Below, piece by piece: positions 28,301-37,315 of a stretch of 64,000 nucleotides of DNA (position 1 is its first letter; every line of letters starts with the position of its first letter). The DNA lies in the NCBI RefSeq assembly GCF_003254625.1, contig NZ_QJRJ01000078.1, positions 248,001 through 312,000 of the forward strand, in the 5' to 3' direction. A model generated the notes under the pieces. That model was given only the letters and a program-made list of their open reading frames with translations, was not told the DNA's origin and ran no database searches. This stretch comes from Flavobacterium ginsenosidimutans (GTDB taxonomy: Bacteria > Bacteroidota > Bacteroidia > Flavobacteriales > Flavobacteriaceae). The translations under genes and the position numbers were made by a program.

Positions 28301-29766
28301 AGTATTATCATAATAAAACGATTTTGGATATTCCTGCCGTAGCTGAGCAGTTACAAGCGATGAAAAGTGCTGTCGAAACAGCAGTACAGCCAATTTGGAG
28401 ACCAAATACAACATACTGTTTAGATTTTACCTTAACAGATACGGTTGATGATAATAAAAAGAATCCAACAGAATTTAAATATTATTATGGTTTTAAAACC
28501 CTTGGGCCAATTGGACACTTCCCGGTTAAGGATCCTGAAGCAATTGATCCTCAAAATCCGCCGGCAAAAAATGAATTGACAGCATTGTCTAAATCTCCGC
28601 TGACATCATTAAGAAGCTATCTGGATTATAATCGTTCTTATCCAAATGCAGATGGAAGTTTATTACAATCTAAACCTTCATTCTACGGCAACGAACAGTG
28701 TGACATTTCTTTATTCTTTACGAGTACTTATACTTCACACATGTTTAAAGATTGGGCTCCATACGAAACTGGAAGACCTGAGATTCAAGGAAAACTAAAT
28801 CTTTTCATCAAAGATCCGCTAACTGATCTTCTTATTGAATATCCAATAAAACCATTGGAAGAAGGAGAAGAAGAAATCGCTTACCCACAACCGATAGAAA
28901 AAGATAATAGCGAAGAATGGACTGATGATAATGATCCTAGAATTCCATTGGGTGTTAGAATGTTAAACAATTTTATTGAAGATCCTTCTAAGACGCGATG
29001 CACTCTTGAGTTAGGAGATCCTTTAAGACCAAAATCATTAAAATACAAAACAACTTTAACCAATTTAAAACCTTCTAAACTGTATACTGTTTTAGTCAAT
29101 AACTTTTTTGATGGTGCGCAAATAGGAATTTCAAGCGAAAGCAAAAACATCCTTGTACATCAATTTGGATTCCAGACTTCACGCTACAAAGATTTTGAAG
29201 AACAAGTTCAGAGTTATTTTGTGAATGAAGAAAAAACTAAAGAAGCTTTATATGATGTGAATGTTAATCTAGATCAGGAACGTATTGATGCGCTGCATTA
29301 TGTAATCGCTCCAAAAACTGATACTGCTACAAATGCATTGAGCGATTCAATGGCAACAAAATATCAGCATTTGTTTGATCGTGCGACTGAAGGAATCTTA
29401 AAACTATCTCCTCTTGATCCTGCACAGGGTACTGAAGTTAACAGAATTATTGATACAAATACGGGAGCAACAATAGCGCTTTTAGTTCGAAATCCAGAGC
29501 CATTTAATATTCCAAAAATGCCTTTAGAAGAAATTCAAGATACTATTTCTGTTTTAGATGAATTAGAAAATCCAATATCTGGATATAGTGTGCTGCATTC
29601 AAAGGATTACTCGCAAGCTTTGATTATGCATAGCAGCAAAACCATTTCTGGAATAGAAAACTTGAAAATCAGGTTTAAATACAAAATGTGGAATAACGAA
29701 GGAAATAGTCCTTTAACAAACACAATTGATACGCAGATACTGCCATTATACAATACAAATCTTTAA
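22375..29766 (+). CDS. Giant 2463-residue protein, DUF6603-like central region
   Basis: No signal peptide. Residues about 1-250 are mixed helix and strand. About 250-1100 is a long run of beta strands rich in Gly and Leu (QLEMGGSLKPSDYAMIGNTG, SFSIGAGATFGTV-like, YITAGGGIQIKLWIINVEIA), resembling the DUF6603 family of giant proteins of unknown function. Residues about 1600-1850 repeat blade-like units every ~45-50 residues (VNGNLILTQA, ANNDLLWINT, NENEFSLITK, SNGKFALAQI), suggesting a beta-propeller. The C-terminal part is beta-rich. It may form a shell, fibre or lipid-binding surface; function unknown. The vWA giant follows after 14 bases. Confidence 0.72.
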   Translation: MPTNPIPAVPIPTARYYPRLSEVITVDDLPEFLSFVEDGLNSIFDKIHYKNLQYSKGYRGDSAFYSLDIVSSKKLALPLPFGLGLVLNPDLKDNDSSISSFPITLEYQWEILAFLKTFSSSSFSFSMEDFYTVGLQVFRISEEQVVAHIMNIFVEAEEGKTKYEQLLEDINALQNTDLEFPTGVEQSIGGIIDLINNSTVITKSIPLLLFGTYIAREGFSLDEIKQKLQDFYNIVAPDGIEAHIKRIITPKAKATLALSAGIEFPRNILKPVESDGSDYGTGTEKSMFVFAQAQLYADTEEGIGYQLEMGGSLKPSDYAMIGNTGLLLQLDTLKVDLSKKTNISEADVDGRPNDFVGVYARAVSVTLPSKWFNKVPETPGSTTPTLQIGASDLLIGTGGLSGNIYLETVPSTNGTFNYFNDKFNFNYPITMFEKDENGVANKKEIADYQSLLVFLQELNSKNLPYAFDYPLSLTTINDSTIYVFTDAKDYQNFLAELYDNTLWKTIGSEKKGFKVGFNKFDITFKQNKVTSSNIKGALEIPKLKEKNGDPLKVNLEGHLYDDGDFNLTASFPKDNKPQANLFDLVNIDFHSFELGKQDEDYYLGTSCYVSFPEETLMGSLLKGKGFEVEKLRVYSDGNIEVEGGSIPIPISLSVNLGPVQMAVTNINFGSTQINGRKYNFWGFDGAISINPLGVDARGEGVKFYYSTDGGPKDSFLRIQTIEVDLIIPGTATEASAMAIINGMISLPEPGKSKEFIGEVGLKLPKAKISGSVGMRFMPKYPAFLIDASIELPVPIPLGFLAINAFRGLLGFRYVATKEAVGLTKDDSWYKYYKHPKPGINIKKFSGPPDSMQYNSPFSIGAGATFGTVADGGHVLSLRAMLLLSLPTLFYIEAGLNVISSRLGLIEDDPSNPPFFAMVAFGDDSLELAAGADFSIPKDGGQIFRLTALLEAGFFFKNQKPWYVNFGTKEKPIEAEVLTLFKAKAFIMLSAQGIEAGARLDFKLDKSFGPAKVKLWAYLEMGGKISFKRPQMGGYITAGGGIQIKLWIINVEIALDTIFSVESFKPFLIYARLDLSVKIKIGFVRVRKKFSVELQWDLNRIIDRTPYSPLPKGTVGDGEDDRTLENVKGVHMLTNQAFALDYFKSAGEKNYESKKLYPDGTPRPEFITSVIPLDTYIDIKTAKGLVPSTELAKKVGGYTAEAKNYTDLMPPEATSKAGRPIRQVKHEYGIKSINLKSWNGSEWVDYNPFEAVVKDTERNEELKKLPWAHWQKAIDQYDSIRVLATNPFSFLSAAEPGWHVPEQLGITSTKLFCASTEIEKQHMDFLNKQIGKRYYVPMQYEADKINGLFFRLVGELPLIVGNYTMEGGDFMSITADQNNFGYSRSLSFKNENELEIIFPESAIDPELRLTTQAKEVKITAYTATFNDGDKLVSYMPVGFSKTKTGVFSAEQTYSKAEFSNAITLYTEEIDGQKKKIDKILITPVSANAKRIREIRNEIAALFGNIYDERTGETEITLTDPIKITKYNSLMTELTNLKLDAGNENPNAESNPNALTFTHYYSYNGRALYDFDQVIKFNDSYVITFHPKENPKTTILLHVNSDGAIIRERLINGIVTSLQLVNGNLILTQALNAEQCKGIGEATIDLDFIVGCLSPIAATAIVEMDEELNPILGTQYLNTYSLGFNKILPLANNDLLWINTLSNETQISWIKGSDRTVVYRSKVNSEVIKVLQHNENEFSLITKDKKVIRLNVNNVSKVITVTDTKAISTTEVVEIVDAIIANNKTLLSVKLSNGKFALAQIDGNALTLVKNDNIFDSAIYLSNQTLNDHSVVAYNTHYLFVLNETLTQARLIKRETNVTDASIIHIQNEPSVNEILMLSSKPKEKGVYFSLFSDAFNNCSLHPAEQISVTASTTALTSGSVNYTTMDLISGLDFRRSIKNSNIITTDAVICSSLVNTEDPELDYTTYIQRVDWFSKEEYYHNKTILDIPAVAEQLQAMKSAVETAVQPIWRPNTTYCLDFTLTDTVDDNKKNPTEFKYYYGFKTLGPIGHFPVKDPEAIDPQNPPAKNELTALSKSPLTSLRSYLDYNRSYPNADGSLLQSKPSFYGNEQCDISLFFTSTYTSHMFKDWAPYETGRPEIQGKLNLFIKDPLTDLLIEYPIKPLEEGEEEIAYPQPIEKDNSEEWTDDNDPRIPLGVRMLNNFIEDPSKTRCTLELGDPLRPKSLKYKTTLTNLKPSKLYTVLVNNFFDGAQIGISSESKNILVHQFGFQTSRYKDFEEQVQSYFVNEEKTKEALYDVNVNLDQERIDALHYVIAPKTDTATNALSDSMATKYQHLFDRATEGILKLSPLDPAQGTEVNRIIDTNTGATIALLVRNPEPFNIPKMPLEEIQDTISVLDELENPISGYSVLHSKDYSQALIMHSSKTISGIENLKIRFKYKMWNNEGNSPLTNTIDTQILPLYNTNL

Positions 29767-29780
29767 AAAATAAGAAAAAA

Positions 29781-32700
29781 ATGAGTTCTATAAATCTTCA
29801 GGAAAGCCAGCTCTCGGGCTGTGCAACTTATGTAGCAATTGTAGTCGACGAATCTGGTTCGATCAATGGAAACGAAGCACAGCAAATCCGCGACGGGCTA
29901 ACTTCATTTATCAATTCTCAGGCACAAAGTAATATCACACTTTCGTTAATCGGAATGTCTAACAGCGATACTGCTGTTAGACTCGATAACGTTATTCAGA
30001 AAAAAATTTCTAGTAATCATCAGGATTTTATTGATTGGATTGATTTATATGGTCTTGGAAATGAAAGCATTCAATCAGATTATTGGGCTTCTGGTTTAAA
30101 TGTTGCCAAAAATCTATCTGTTACTCCAGATATTGTCTTTGTAGTTACTGACGGTCTGCAAGTCAATAATTCTGAGTTTTTAAAAAATCTGTTTACTGAG
30201 TTAAATCTTAGCTCAAAAGTTTTTGTGTACGGAGTTACAAGCTCGTTTGATACTATTGAAGAACTGACAACACCGCTGACAAACTTTTTAGGAAGAACAC
30301 CAATTTTAAAAAATGATCAGACTTCTGCGTTAGATTCAGATTATATAAGAGTTCCCGATTTCAGTACTTTAGGATATGAATTAAATAGGCTTGCGACAAA
30401 CTTATCTGATTTACAAATTGGCTGTTTTCCTAGCGTAAGCATTATTGATGACAATTTGGTTTATCCTTCATTAAAGAAAGGCGTTAGAATTAGTAAACCA
30501 TGTGGAACTTTGTTTCTAAAAAACAAAAGCCGAGTTCCGCTGACTTTAAGTGGTGGAACAAAAATTCATAGAGAAAAAAATCTAAACGGGCTTATCTTTA
30601 AGCTTGACAATTCGGTAACCATTCCAGGAAAATCTGAAGTCGAAGTTCCAATTCGAATCGAAGGGAAAGCTCTAGAGCTTGGCCATTTTTCAGCTCTCGT
30701 TGATCTAAGCAATGTTTTTAATCCTTTAGGAATAAGCATTAATTTTAATGTCGGCAGAGAATCTTCAATCATTGATATTTCTTCTGAAAAAACAAATCTG
30801 CAGTCAGCCTATTTACAAATTGCCACAGCAGGTTCAAGAGGAATTGACAGTACAAAAGGAATTCATCTTCGATGGATGCTAAATGGTAAGTTAGGTGATA
30901 ATCACCTTCCTAAAGGCGAATTGTACGATGGAGAAAATTCTAATTCAAGCTTTAACAAACCTGATGACTTCGTAAAAGTCTACAGAGCACCTTATACAAA
31001 AATCAGCCAAACTGTAGATTTGACTCAAAATCCAAATGTTGTTGACAACAAAAAAGCACTTTGGATTTATAAAACAGGAAATCCGCAAAGATCTGTTTAT
31101 GTTAATTTTAAAGATGATAAGAAATATAAATTAATCAAACTCGGCATCGATCCATTAACTAATCCTGTTGCTTTTATGCAAGCTTATGGAAATAGTTTGA
31201 TTGAGATTGAAACCAAAACAGATTTATTCTTTGCTGCTGAATTAGATTTTTCATCTTCCAATGTTTCAAAAAGTGTAAAATTAGAAACTTTATCTGTTGC
31301 CGAAAACAAAATCACAGCTTCTAAAAATGTTAGCAGTCGTAAAACATATAACTCAGAGCAATTAAACAATAAGATTCGTTTAGTTGCTGAAAATGGAAGA
31401 AGTATACGATTTAAAGCCAATTATTGCCTTTTAAATACTATTCAATTTGAGTTTTATTTTGATTTCATCACTAATGCTAATACTAAAGGAGACTGGATTT
31501 TAAAAGGAAAATATGGTCTTGCTACAGATGATTTTAAAGTTTTTGAACAGCTTGAACCAAAATTGAATGCTGTTCACGGAAAATGGTTAAAATTTAATGA
31601 TGGTGAATATGTAAACATTAAAAACTATAAAGCAAAATGGAACAGACCAACTGTTGCAAATGATATTACTGATGAAAACATCAAAGATATTGTACTGGAA
31701 TATATTGAGTTAAGTAAATCAGATAATCCAAGGGCAGAAAAAGATATTCATTTTGGCGATCTCATACCTGTCAATGATCCAAAAGATGGAGAAGAACAGC
31801 AATATGCTGAAAATTTAACCGAAATATCGTATCTGGATATTTTAAACATTGCTGCAAACGATTATCACGTTGCACGTATGCTAGGTTTAGGCTGTTTAGA
31901 TCTTGATGATGAAGTTTACAATGGCGAATATGTTTATTTAACAGAATATACCACTTTTGGAAGTTTAGAAGATGGCATAGAAGGAAAAGAAATGCAGCAT
32001 CTTTCGATGAGTATTCCAACTTCTATCAATACTGAGCGTATGCCCCTTCCTGTTCAGTTAAATAAAATTGTTCCTGGATTAAATGCTGGTTCAGATGAAA
32101 ACTCAAATGCCCAAATTACAGATCCTGAAGGTTACAGTTTTGACGGAAAAAAAAGATATGTGAGTTTGTTTATGGATGACGTAATGGATTATGATACTGT
32201 CAATCCTAATTCAAAAAATGACTTTTTCAAATCATCATCAGAATATGATGGAAGTACTTTTACTTTCCCTGTTTATTTAGGAATTGACCACAAAATTGCT
32301 TCTGAAACAACATGGAAAAATCCAGAATTATCACATGATGTTGAGTACAAAAGTGTTAATGGAAAATTGGAGGAATTAAATTATGAAACTGTTCCAATTA
32401 ATATTCCTGAGCCTGGTAAATCAGTTTTAAATGCTATTCAGGAACAAACTGGAGAAAACACCTATATCTATCAAGGATACGGAATTAATATTTTCTCGAG
32501 AGCAGCATCTGGACGTCAAATCAGCATTAAATCTGATATTAAACCTGCCAATAATCTAATGCCTCCGAGCAATATGAATGCTCTTTTGGTTACAGAAGAA
32601 AATCCTTTATTGTTTACTTCTCAATCAGAACAACAATTATTAAGCAAGATTACAGGAGCAGATAAAACATTAGTCAGAATCATGTTTGATTATTACTCCG

Positions 32701-35609
32701 CTCAGGAATTGTTAAGCTATCCTGTTCCTAAAGAAATAACTGTTGAAGATGCAGAAACGGATACGGAATCTATTTTTCCTGATACTGAAGAAATATTGGC
32801 AGATCATTTTAAACTGTATTATAAAGACGGACTTCCTGAAGTTGAATATGGTGAAATTGAAATTATTGACAACGATACTACCAATAACCTTACTGCAATT
32901 GTAAAAATAAGAGAGTATAAAATTATCAGTAGTGGTCAGCAGGTCAAAATTGGATTAGATAATGCAAATAAAACAAGATTTGCTGGAGGAATTTTAACTA
33001 TTGGAGATCAAAATTATATCATTCAAAATATCGAAGTTAAACTTAAAAAAGATGAAAATTCTAATGATGTTTTTGATTATGCTCTAATTGAAGTACTTAA
33101 AAAAGAAGTAACTGACAAACTACATGCTGATGGAGATGCCACAATCGATTCTGAACAGATTCAAAATATTAATCTTCCTGAAAGCAGATTGTGTACACTA
33201 GTGCAAAATATGCAGACAGCTTCTAACTGGCATCAGCCTCAAATTAATTTTACAGTTCAATATCCTGAAAGTTTAAACACTATTCATCGTGAAGTTATTG
33301 ATCACACCAATGAAAATGGAGAGAATTTACAAGTCGAAAAAACAAGAGGGGTTTGGAATAAAGCTGTAATCGAAAGATTTTTTGAAGATTCGTATGAAAT
33401 GGATGAAAATGGAGAATATAAAGTAAATGAAGAAGGCAATCTGATTCCATTAGATGAGAAAAAACATTTAGGATTATATAAAATTATTTTCAGAAACTTT
33501 AGTTTACCTCAGCATTCGCAATTTAAATCGGAGAAAGAAAACTCTGTGGAATGGTCAAATGGTATTGTGAGATTGTTTACAAAAACCGCTTTTAAAGCTG
33601 GAAATTCTGTCCCTGTAAAATCGAGAAAAGAGTTTAAGGTTTATAAAACCGAAAACATTGGTTCAACTGGAAATCTAGTCTTATATATTGACGATCCTGA
33701 TTTTAAACTTGGTAATTACGCCACACAAACCATGGCTGAGGATTATGATGAAATTTTAGGCGCTGAAGATGGTCCTCGTGAAGAAAATGAGTCGCCAAGT
33801 TACCCTAACGAGTATGTTTCTCAGTGTGTAAACTACTATCCGAGTTACAAAGTTTATTTGTACGCAGATCCAGTTTCGGGAATTACAAAAGAAAATATTC
33901 AGCCAAGAGAAAATGAAAGTACACACTACTCTAGTTTTGGAATCAGCACATATTCAAAGCCAGTTATCGGTTACAAATCAAAAATTAGTATTCCTTGTCC
34001 AATGTATGCTGTCAAGGTTGAGAAAACTGAAAAACCTGAAGAGATCATTGGTGGCAGTTTGTATGCAACACGTCCAGATTTTTACAATCGTTCGACATTT
34101 ACTTTCACAACCAAGTATAACGAAGACCGAAAACCTTATGGTCTATTACATTACAGAGCCAATGATGAAGATTTATTGAATGTTTTATACAAACCAACAA
34201 CGGTAAGTACAATTCGTGAAGAATTGAACAAACTAGGTGGAAATGATGAAATTGATTTTAACAAACGATGGGCAGACTTTTTAGATTTTAATGAACTTGC
34301 CACAAGAGGTCAATATGACTTTTTTCCAAAAAATGAATCTGAAGAAAAATATCAATTTCCATTACCTGATAATGAAGAGTTTATAGTACTAATTAATGAT
34401 TTTATCAAATGGCACAATCAAACGCAAGGTACACAAGAGCGAACAATAACTTCAATTAAATCATTAAATCAGGTTCTAATTTCGCAAGCTGTTCAGTATC
34501 CAATGTTAGCGGTTTACTTTATTGAACAAGCTATTCACAATGCCTTTGTTCCATTAACGGAAGTACCTGTAATTTATGAGTATATCAAGGATGATAAATA
34601 TGTGCCTGTTAATAAAAAACAGACCATTAAAGATAAAAACGGAAATGCTTTAAAACCAACTGACGCTGATTTTGACATTGCTCCAATGATGAAGGTTGTA
34701 AGCGAAACCGAAAACAGAGTACAATTTACCGATTTCAATCTGGATGGAAACTCTCAAAACATCTATTTCTATGCTGTTCGCGAAATGGACATTAAAATGA
34801 ATTTTGGAGAGTTCAGTGATCTTTTAGGACCAGTGAAATTAGTAGCTTCTACTCCGCCTAAAACTCCTGAAATTAAAAGAATTATGCCAATTCTTGAAAA
34901 TCAGGTGTTAGGAATTAAACCCGCTGTTCAGATTGAGTTAAATGCGTATCAGCCAGAGTATAAAATCAGAAAAATTAATATTTATCGCGCTGCAACAATG
35001 CTTGAGGCTCAATCGATAAGAACGATGAAATTGGCTAAAGAAATTGTAATTAATGAAGATACTTTATCTGCTGATTTTGAAAATGTATGGACTGTTTACG
35101 ACGATTTTGAAGATTTGGAAGAAGTTCCTTTTGGCGATGGCCTTTTCTACAGAATCACGGTTTCTAAACAAATTGAGTATGCTGATCCAGAATCAACAAC
35201 AGACAATCCAATTATAAATATTGATTATACTCCATCACAGCCTTCAAAAATTACAGCAACAGTTATTGTTGATAATATTTCACCTGAATCTCCAATTTTG
35301 GAAGCTTCTGGAACTGTCACGGGAACAAATGGTGAAATCTTTAAACCTGTAGTTTTTAACTGGGAGAAAACAGTTTATAATGGTAAATATCATTTATACA
35401 AAATGAATGGTCAGGGGAATTGGGAGAAAATTCATGAAATTTCAACAAATCTCGAAAATGTTGCCTTACCCCTTCAGCAGACTAAATTAAAAACTGATCA
35501 ATTGATTATTAAAAATGAAGACGGCGACAGAATCTACCATCATTTTAAAGTAATCTCAGAAAACGCATCTGGCATGTTAAGCAGCGAGGAAAAAATCCTA
35601 ACTCTTTAA
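29781..35609 (+). CDS. Giant 1942-residue protein with N-terminal vWA domain
   Basis: No signal peptide. Residues about 14-200 form a von Willebrand factor A domain: MIDAS motif D23-x-S25-x-S27 in VVDESGSING and VVTDGLQ for the later aspartate; the threonine position is less clear. The remaining ~1700 residues are largely beta, with an Ig/FN3-like look at the C-terminus (STPPKTPEIKRIMPI, then KINIYRAATMLEAQ, then NISPESPILEASGTV). The vWA would bind a partner through a metal ion. Paired with the 2463-residue giant and closed by a terminator. Role unknown; a scaffold linking giants and fibres is one possibility. Confidence 0.75.
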   Translation: MSSINLQESQLSGCATYVAIVVDESGSINGNEAQQIRDGLTSFINSQAQSNITLSLIGMSNSDTAVRLDNVIQKKISSNHQDFIDWIDLYGLGNESIQSDYWASGLNVAKNLSVTPDIVFVVTDGLQVNNSEFLKNLFTELNLSSKVFVYGVTSSFDTIEELTTPLTNFLGRTPILKNDQTSALDSDYIRVPDFSTLGYELNRLATNLSDLQIGCFPSVSIIDDNLVYPSLKKGVRISKPCGTLFLKNKSRVPLTLSGGTKIHREKNLNGLIFKLDNSVTIPGKSEVEVPIRIEGKALELGHFSALVDLSNVFNPLGISINFNVGRESSIIDISSEKTNLQSAYLQIATAGSRGIDSTKGIHLRWMLNGKLGDNHLPKGELYDGENSNSSFNKPDDFVKVYRAPYTKISQTVDLTQNPNVVDNKKALWIYKTGNPQRSVYVNFKDDKKYKLIKLGIDPLTNPVAFMQAYGNSLIEIETKTDLFFAAELDFSSSNVSKSVKLETLSVAENKITASKNVSSRKTYNSEQLNNKIRLVAENGRSIRFKANYCLLNTIQFEFYFDFITNANTKGDWILKGKYGLATDDFKVFEQLEPKLNAVHGKWLKFNDGEYVNIKNYKAKWNRPTVANDITDENIKDIVLEYIELSKSDNPRAEKDIHFGDLIPVNDPKDGEEQQYAENLTEISYLDILNIAANDYHVARMLGLGCLDLDDEVYNGEYVYLTEYTTFGSLEDGIEGKEMQHLSMSIPTSINTERMPLPVQLNKIVPGLNAGSDENSNAQITDPEGYSFDGKKRYVSLFMDDVMDYDTVNPNSKNDFFKSSSEYDGSTFTFPVYLGIDHKIASETTWKNPELSHDVEYKSVNGKLEELNYETVPINIPEPGKSVLNAIQEQTGENTYIYQGYGINIFSRAASGRQISIKSDIKPANNLMPPSNMNALLVTEENPLLFTSQSEQQLLSKITGADKTLVRIMFDYYSAQELLSYPVPKEITVEDAETDTESIFPDTEEILADHFKLYYKDGLPEVEYGEIEIIDNDTTNNLTAIVKIREYKIISSGQQVKIGLDNANKTRFAGGILTIGDQNYIIQNIEVKLKKDENSNDVFDYALIEVLKKEVTDKLHADGDATIDSEQIQNINLPESRLCTLVQNMQTASNWHQPQINFTVQYPESLNTIHREVIDHTNENGENLQVEKTRGVWNKAVIERFFEDSYEMDENGEYKVNEEGNLIPLDEKKHLGLYKIIFRNFSLPQHSQFKSEKENSVEWSNGIVRLFTKTAFKAGNSVPVKSRKEFKVYKTENIGSTGNLVLYIDDPDFKLGNYATQTMAEDYDEILGAEDGPREENESPSYPNEYVSQCVNYYPSYKVYLYADPVSGITKENIQPRENESTHYSSFGISTYSKPVIGYKSKISIPCPMYAVKVEKTEKPEEIIGGSLYATRPDFYNRSTFTFTTKYNEDRKPYGLLHYRANDEDLLNVLYKPTTVSTIREELNKLGGNDEIDFNKRWADFLDFNELATRGQYDFFPKNESEEKYQFPLPDNEEFIVLINDFIKWHNQTQGTQERTITSIKSLNQVLISQAVQYPMLAVYFIEQAIHNAFVPLTEVPVIYEYIKDDKYVPVNKKQTIKDKNGNALKPTDADFDIAPMMKVVSETENRVQFTDFNLDGNSQNIYFYAVREMDIKMNFGEFSDLLGPVKLVASTPPKTPEIKRIMPILENQVLGIKPAVQIELNAYQPEYKIRKINIYRAATMLEAQSIRTMKLAKEIVINEDTLSADFENVWTVYDDFEDLEEVPFGDGLFYRITVSKQIEYADPESTTDNPIINIDYTPSQPSKITATVIVDNISPESPILEASGTVTGTNGEIFKPVVFNWEKTVYNGKYHLYKMNGQGNWEKIHEISTNLENVALPLQQTKLKTDQLIIKNEDGDRIYHHFKVISENASGMLSSEEKILTL

Positions 35610-35613
35610 AATT

Positions 35614-35649
35614 AATAAATACCAATGAATCAAATCATTGGTATTTATT
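35614..35649 (+). terminator. Terminator after the giant-protein pair
   Basis: A 15-bp perfect inverted repeat, AATAAATACCAATGA (35614-35628) and its complement at 35635-35649, 5 bases past the stop of the vWA gene and followed by T. An ATG inside its left arm is therefore not a start codon. Confidence 0.88.
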
Positions 35650-35696
35650 TCAGGTCTATTAAAACATTTAAAAGCAAAGAAATAAAACTAAATAAA

Positions 35697-36857
35697 ATGG
35701 CAACAAGCAGAAATGACTTTCACAACAAATTCAACAATGGAGATATTCCGTCACACCTTGACTTTGTCGAAATTTTTGACAATTTCGTTCATAGAGACGA
35801 TGACAAGGCCGATTTACAAATGGTCGAAACAGGAGCAGATAATCAGCATTACATCACTCCGGCGCTTTTAAAAGCCGCATTTCAAAATGCGGGAATTATT
35901 GCAGGTAATTGTTACGTTCCTTACAAAGAATTTCAAGATAACTTTTCAGGATCATCTATTCAACTAGATCCTGCTCCTATTGCAGACAGCGCTAAAGTCT
36001 ATAAAAACGGACAATTATTAAAGGAAATTGAGGATTATAATGTAAACTACGATAGTGGTGTACTTACTTTTTCGGCTCCAATAAACGGTCGAAATATTGA
36101 AATAAATTACTGGTCAAAAAATACTTCTGACTCTGAGGAGGCTGGCTCTAATCCGATTCTTGGAAGTTTATCTATTCCTTTTAAAGAAAATTTTGACGAA
36201 CTAACTTTTAATAATGATAAAATCACTTTAACAGAAATACCTGTAAAAGATAGTATTAGAATCTATAAAAATGGCCAGCTACTTCGAGAAGGTGCTGGCA
36301 AAGATTATGCTGTAGATTACAACAATGGTGTTATTACATTCTCTGCTATAATAAGCGATCGTAATATTGAAGTTGATTATTGGTACAAAAGCACTGTCAC
36401 TTTATCTGATTTGGAACTAAATACCAAATATGTTGACTTAACAACAGCTCAGACCATTGGCGGAAATAAAACTTTTACAGAAACAGTTGAAGGTAAAAAC
36501 TTTATTAAAACTGGCGGAACTTCTAGTCAATTTTTAATGGCAGATGGCTCCGTATCAACTTCTCCTGGCTCTGATTACGATGCTGGACATGCGGGTTTTG
36601 GTATTCTAGCATTTGGAAATGGAGGTTATCAAAAATTCAGTAACGGGTTAATATTGCAATGGGCTTATTTAACAAATAATTCAACTACTTACACTTTCCC
36701 ATTAACATGGCCTAATCGTGCTTTAAGCGTTGTTTTATCTACCGTTAGAAATTCGTCAGGAAGCAAAGGTTTTAATCATGTATACTCCATTACATCAACA
36801 TCATATTTTGCAGTAATTGATGGAACTTACGGATATATGTTTGCAATTGGATATTAA
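35697..36857 (+). CDS. Phage tail-fibre protein with gp53-like C-terminal tip
   Basis: 386 residues from ATG 35697 (MATSRNDFHNKFNNGDIPSH). An in-frame ATG at 35625 lies in the terminator stem and is rejected. Two repeats of about 95 residues, each with a KVYKNGQLLKEIEDYNVNYD-type unit (second: RIYKNGQLLREGAGKDYAVD), are followed by TTAQTIGGNKTFTETVEGKN, a common phage-fibre element, and SSQFLMADGS. The C-terminal ~90 residues (GYQKFSNGLILQWAYL, TFPLTWPNRALSVVL) match the tip domain of phage tail fibres. The fibre chaperone gene follows directly. Receptor-binding role likely. Confidence 0.8.
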   Translation: MATSRNDFHNKFNNGDIPSHLDFVEIFDNFVHRDDDKADLQMVETGADNQHYITPALLKAAFQNAGIIAGNCYVPYKEFQDNFSGSSIQLDPAPIADSAKVYKNGQLLKEIEDYNVNYDSGVLTFSAPINGRNIEINYWSKNTSDSEEAGSNPILGSLSIPFKENFDELTFNNDKITLTEIPVKDSIRIYKNGQLLREGAGKDYAVDYNNGVITFSAIISDRNIEVDYWYKSTVTLSDLELNTKYVDLTTAQTIGGNKTFTETVEGKNFIKTGGTSSQFLMADGSVSTSPGSDYDAGHAGFGILAFGNGGYQKFSNGLILQWAYLTNNSTTYTFPLTWPNRALSVVLSTVRNSSGSKGFNHVYSITSTSYFAVIDGTYGYMFAIGY

Positions 36858-36881
36858 TATAAAATAAAAATTTAAAAAATT

Positions 36882-37250
36882 ATGTATAAAGGAACATATA
36901 ACGAAAACGGAGATTACACAGGTTTTTATGTTGAAGGAATTCATCAAAATATTCCAGAGCCACATATTGAATTAACTGAAGAAGAATGGCAGCAGGGATT
37001 GTCAAAAAATTATAAAGTAATTGAAGGCAAACATACCTATTCTCCTTTTGTTCAAAATAAAGAAGAGCTTTTAGCAAACTTAAGAACCACTAGAAATGCA
37101 CTTTTAATGGATAGCGATTGGACACAAGTCGAAGATTCACCACTTTCTGAAGAGAAAAAAGAAGCTTGGAAAAACTACAGACAAGAACTTAGAGATTTAA
37201 CTGATTTAGAAGATACAGCAACAATCGTTTGGCCAGTAAGTCCTATGTAA
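36882..37250 (+). CDS. Phage tail-fibre assembly chaperone (Phage_tail_APC-like)
   Basis: 122 residues. The C-terminal half carries the family signature: LRTTRNALLMDSDWTQVEDS, then WKNYRQELRDL, then IVWPVSP, as in phage tail assembly chaperones. The N-terminal half (MYKGTYNENGDYTGFYVEGI) resembles the short fibre-tip mimic seen in such proteins. Starts 24 bases after the fibre gene, its usual place. It helps the adjacent fibre trimerise. One of the clearest phage genes in the locus. Confidence 0.82.
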   Translation: MYKGTYNENGDYTGFYVEGIHQNIPEPHIELTEEEWQQGLSKNYKVIEGKHTYSPFVQNKEELLANLRTTRNALLMDSDWTQVEDSPLSEEKKEAWKNYRQELRDLTDLEDTATIVWPVSPM

Positions 37251-37315
37251 CGAATACTCGTTTATGAATTTTAAATGAGTATACAATCAAATAATTATTC
37301 TTTATTAAAATAAAT

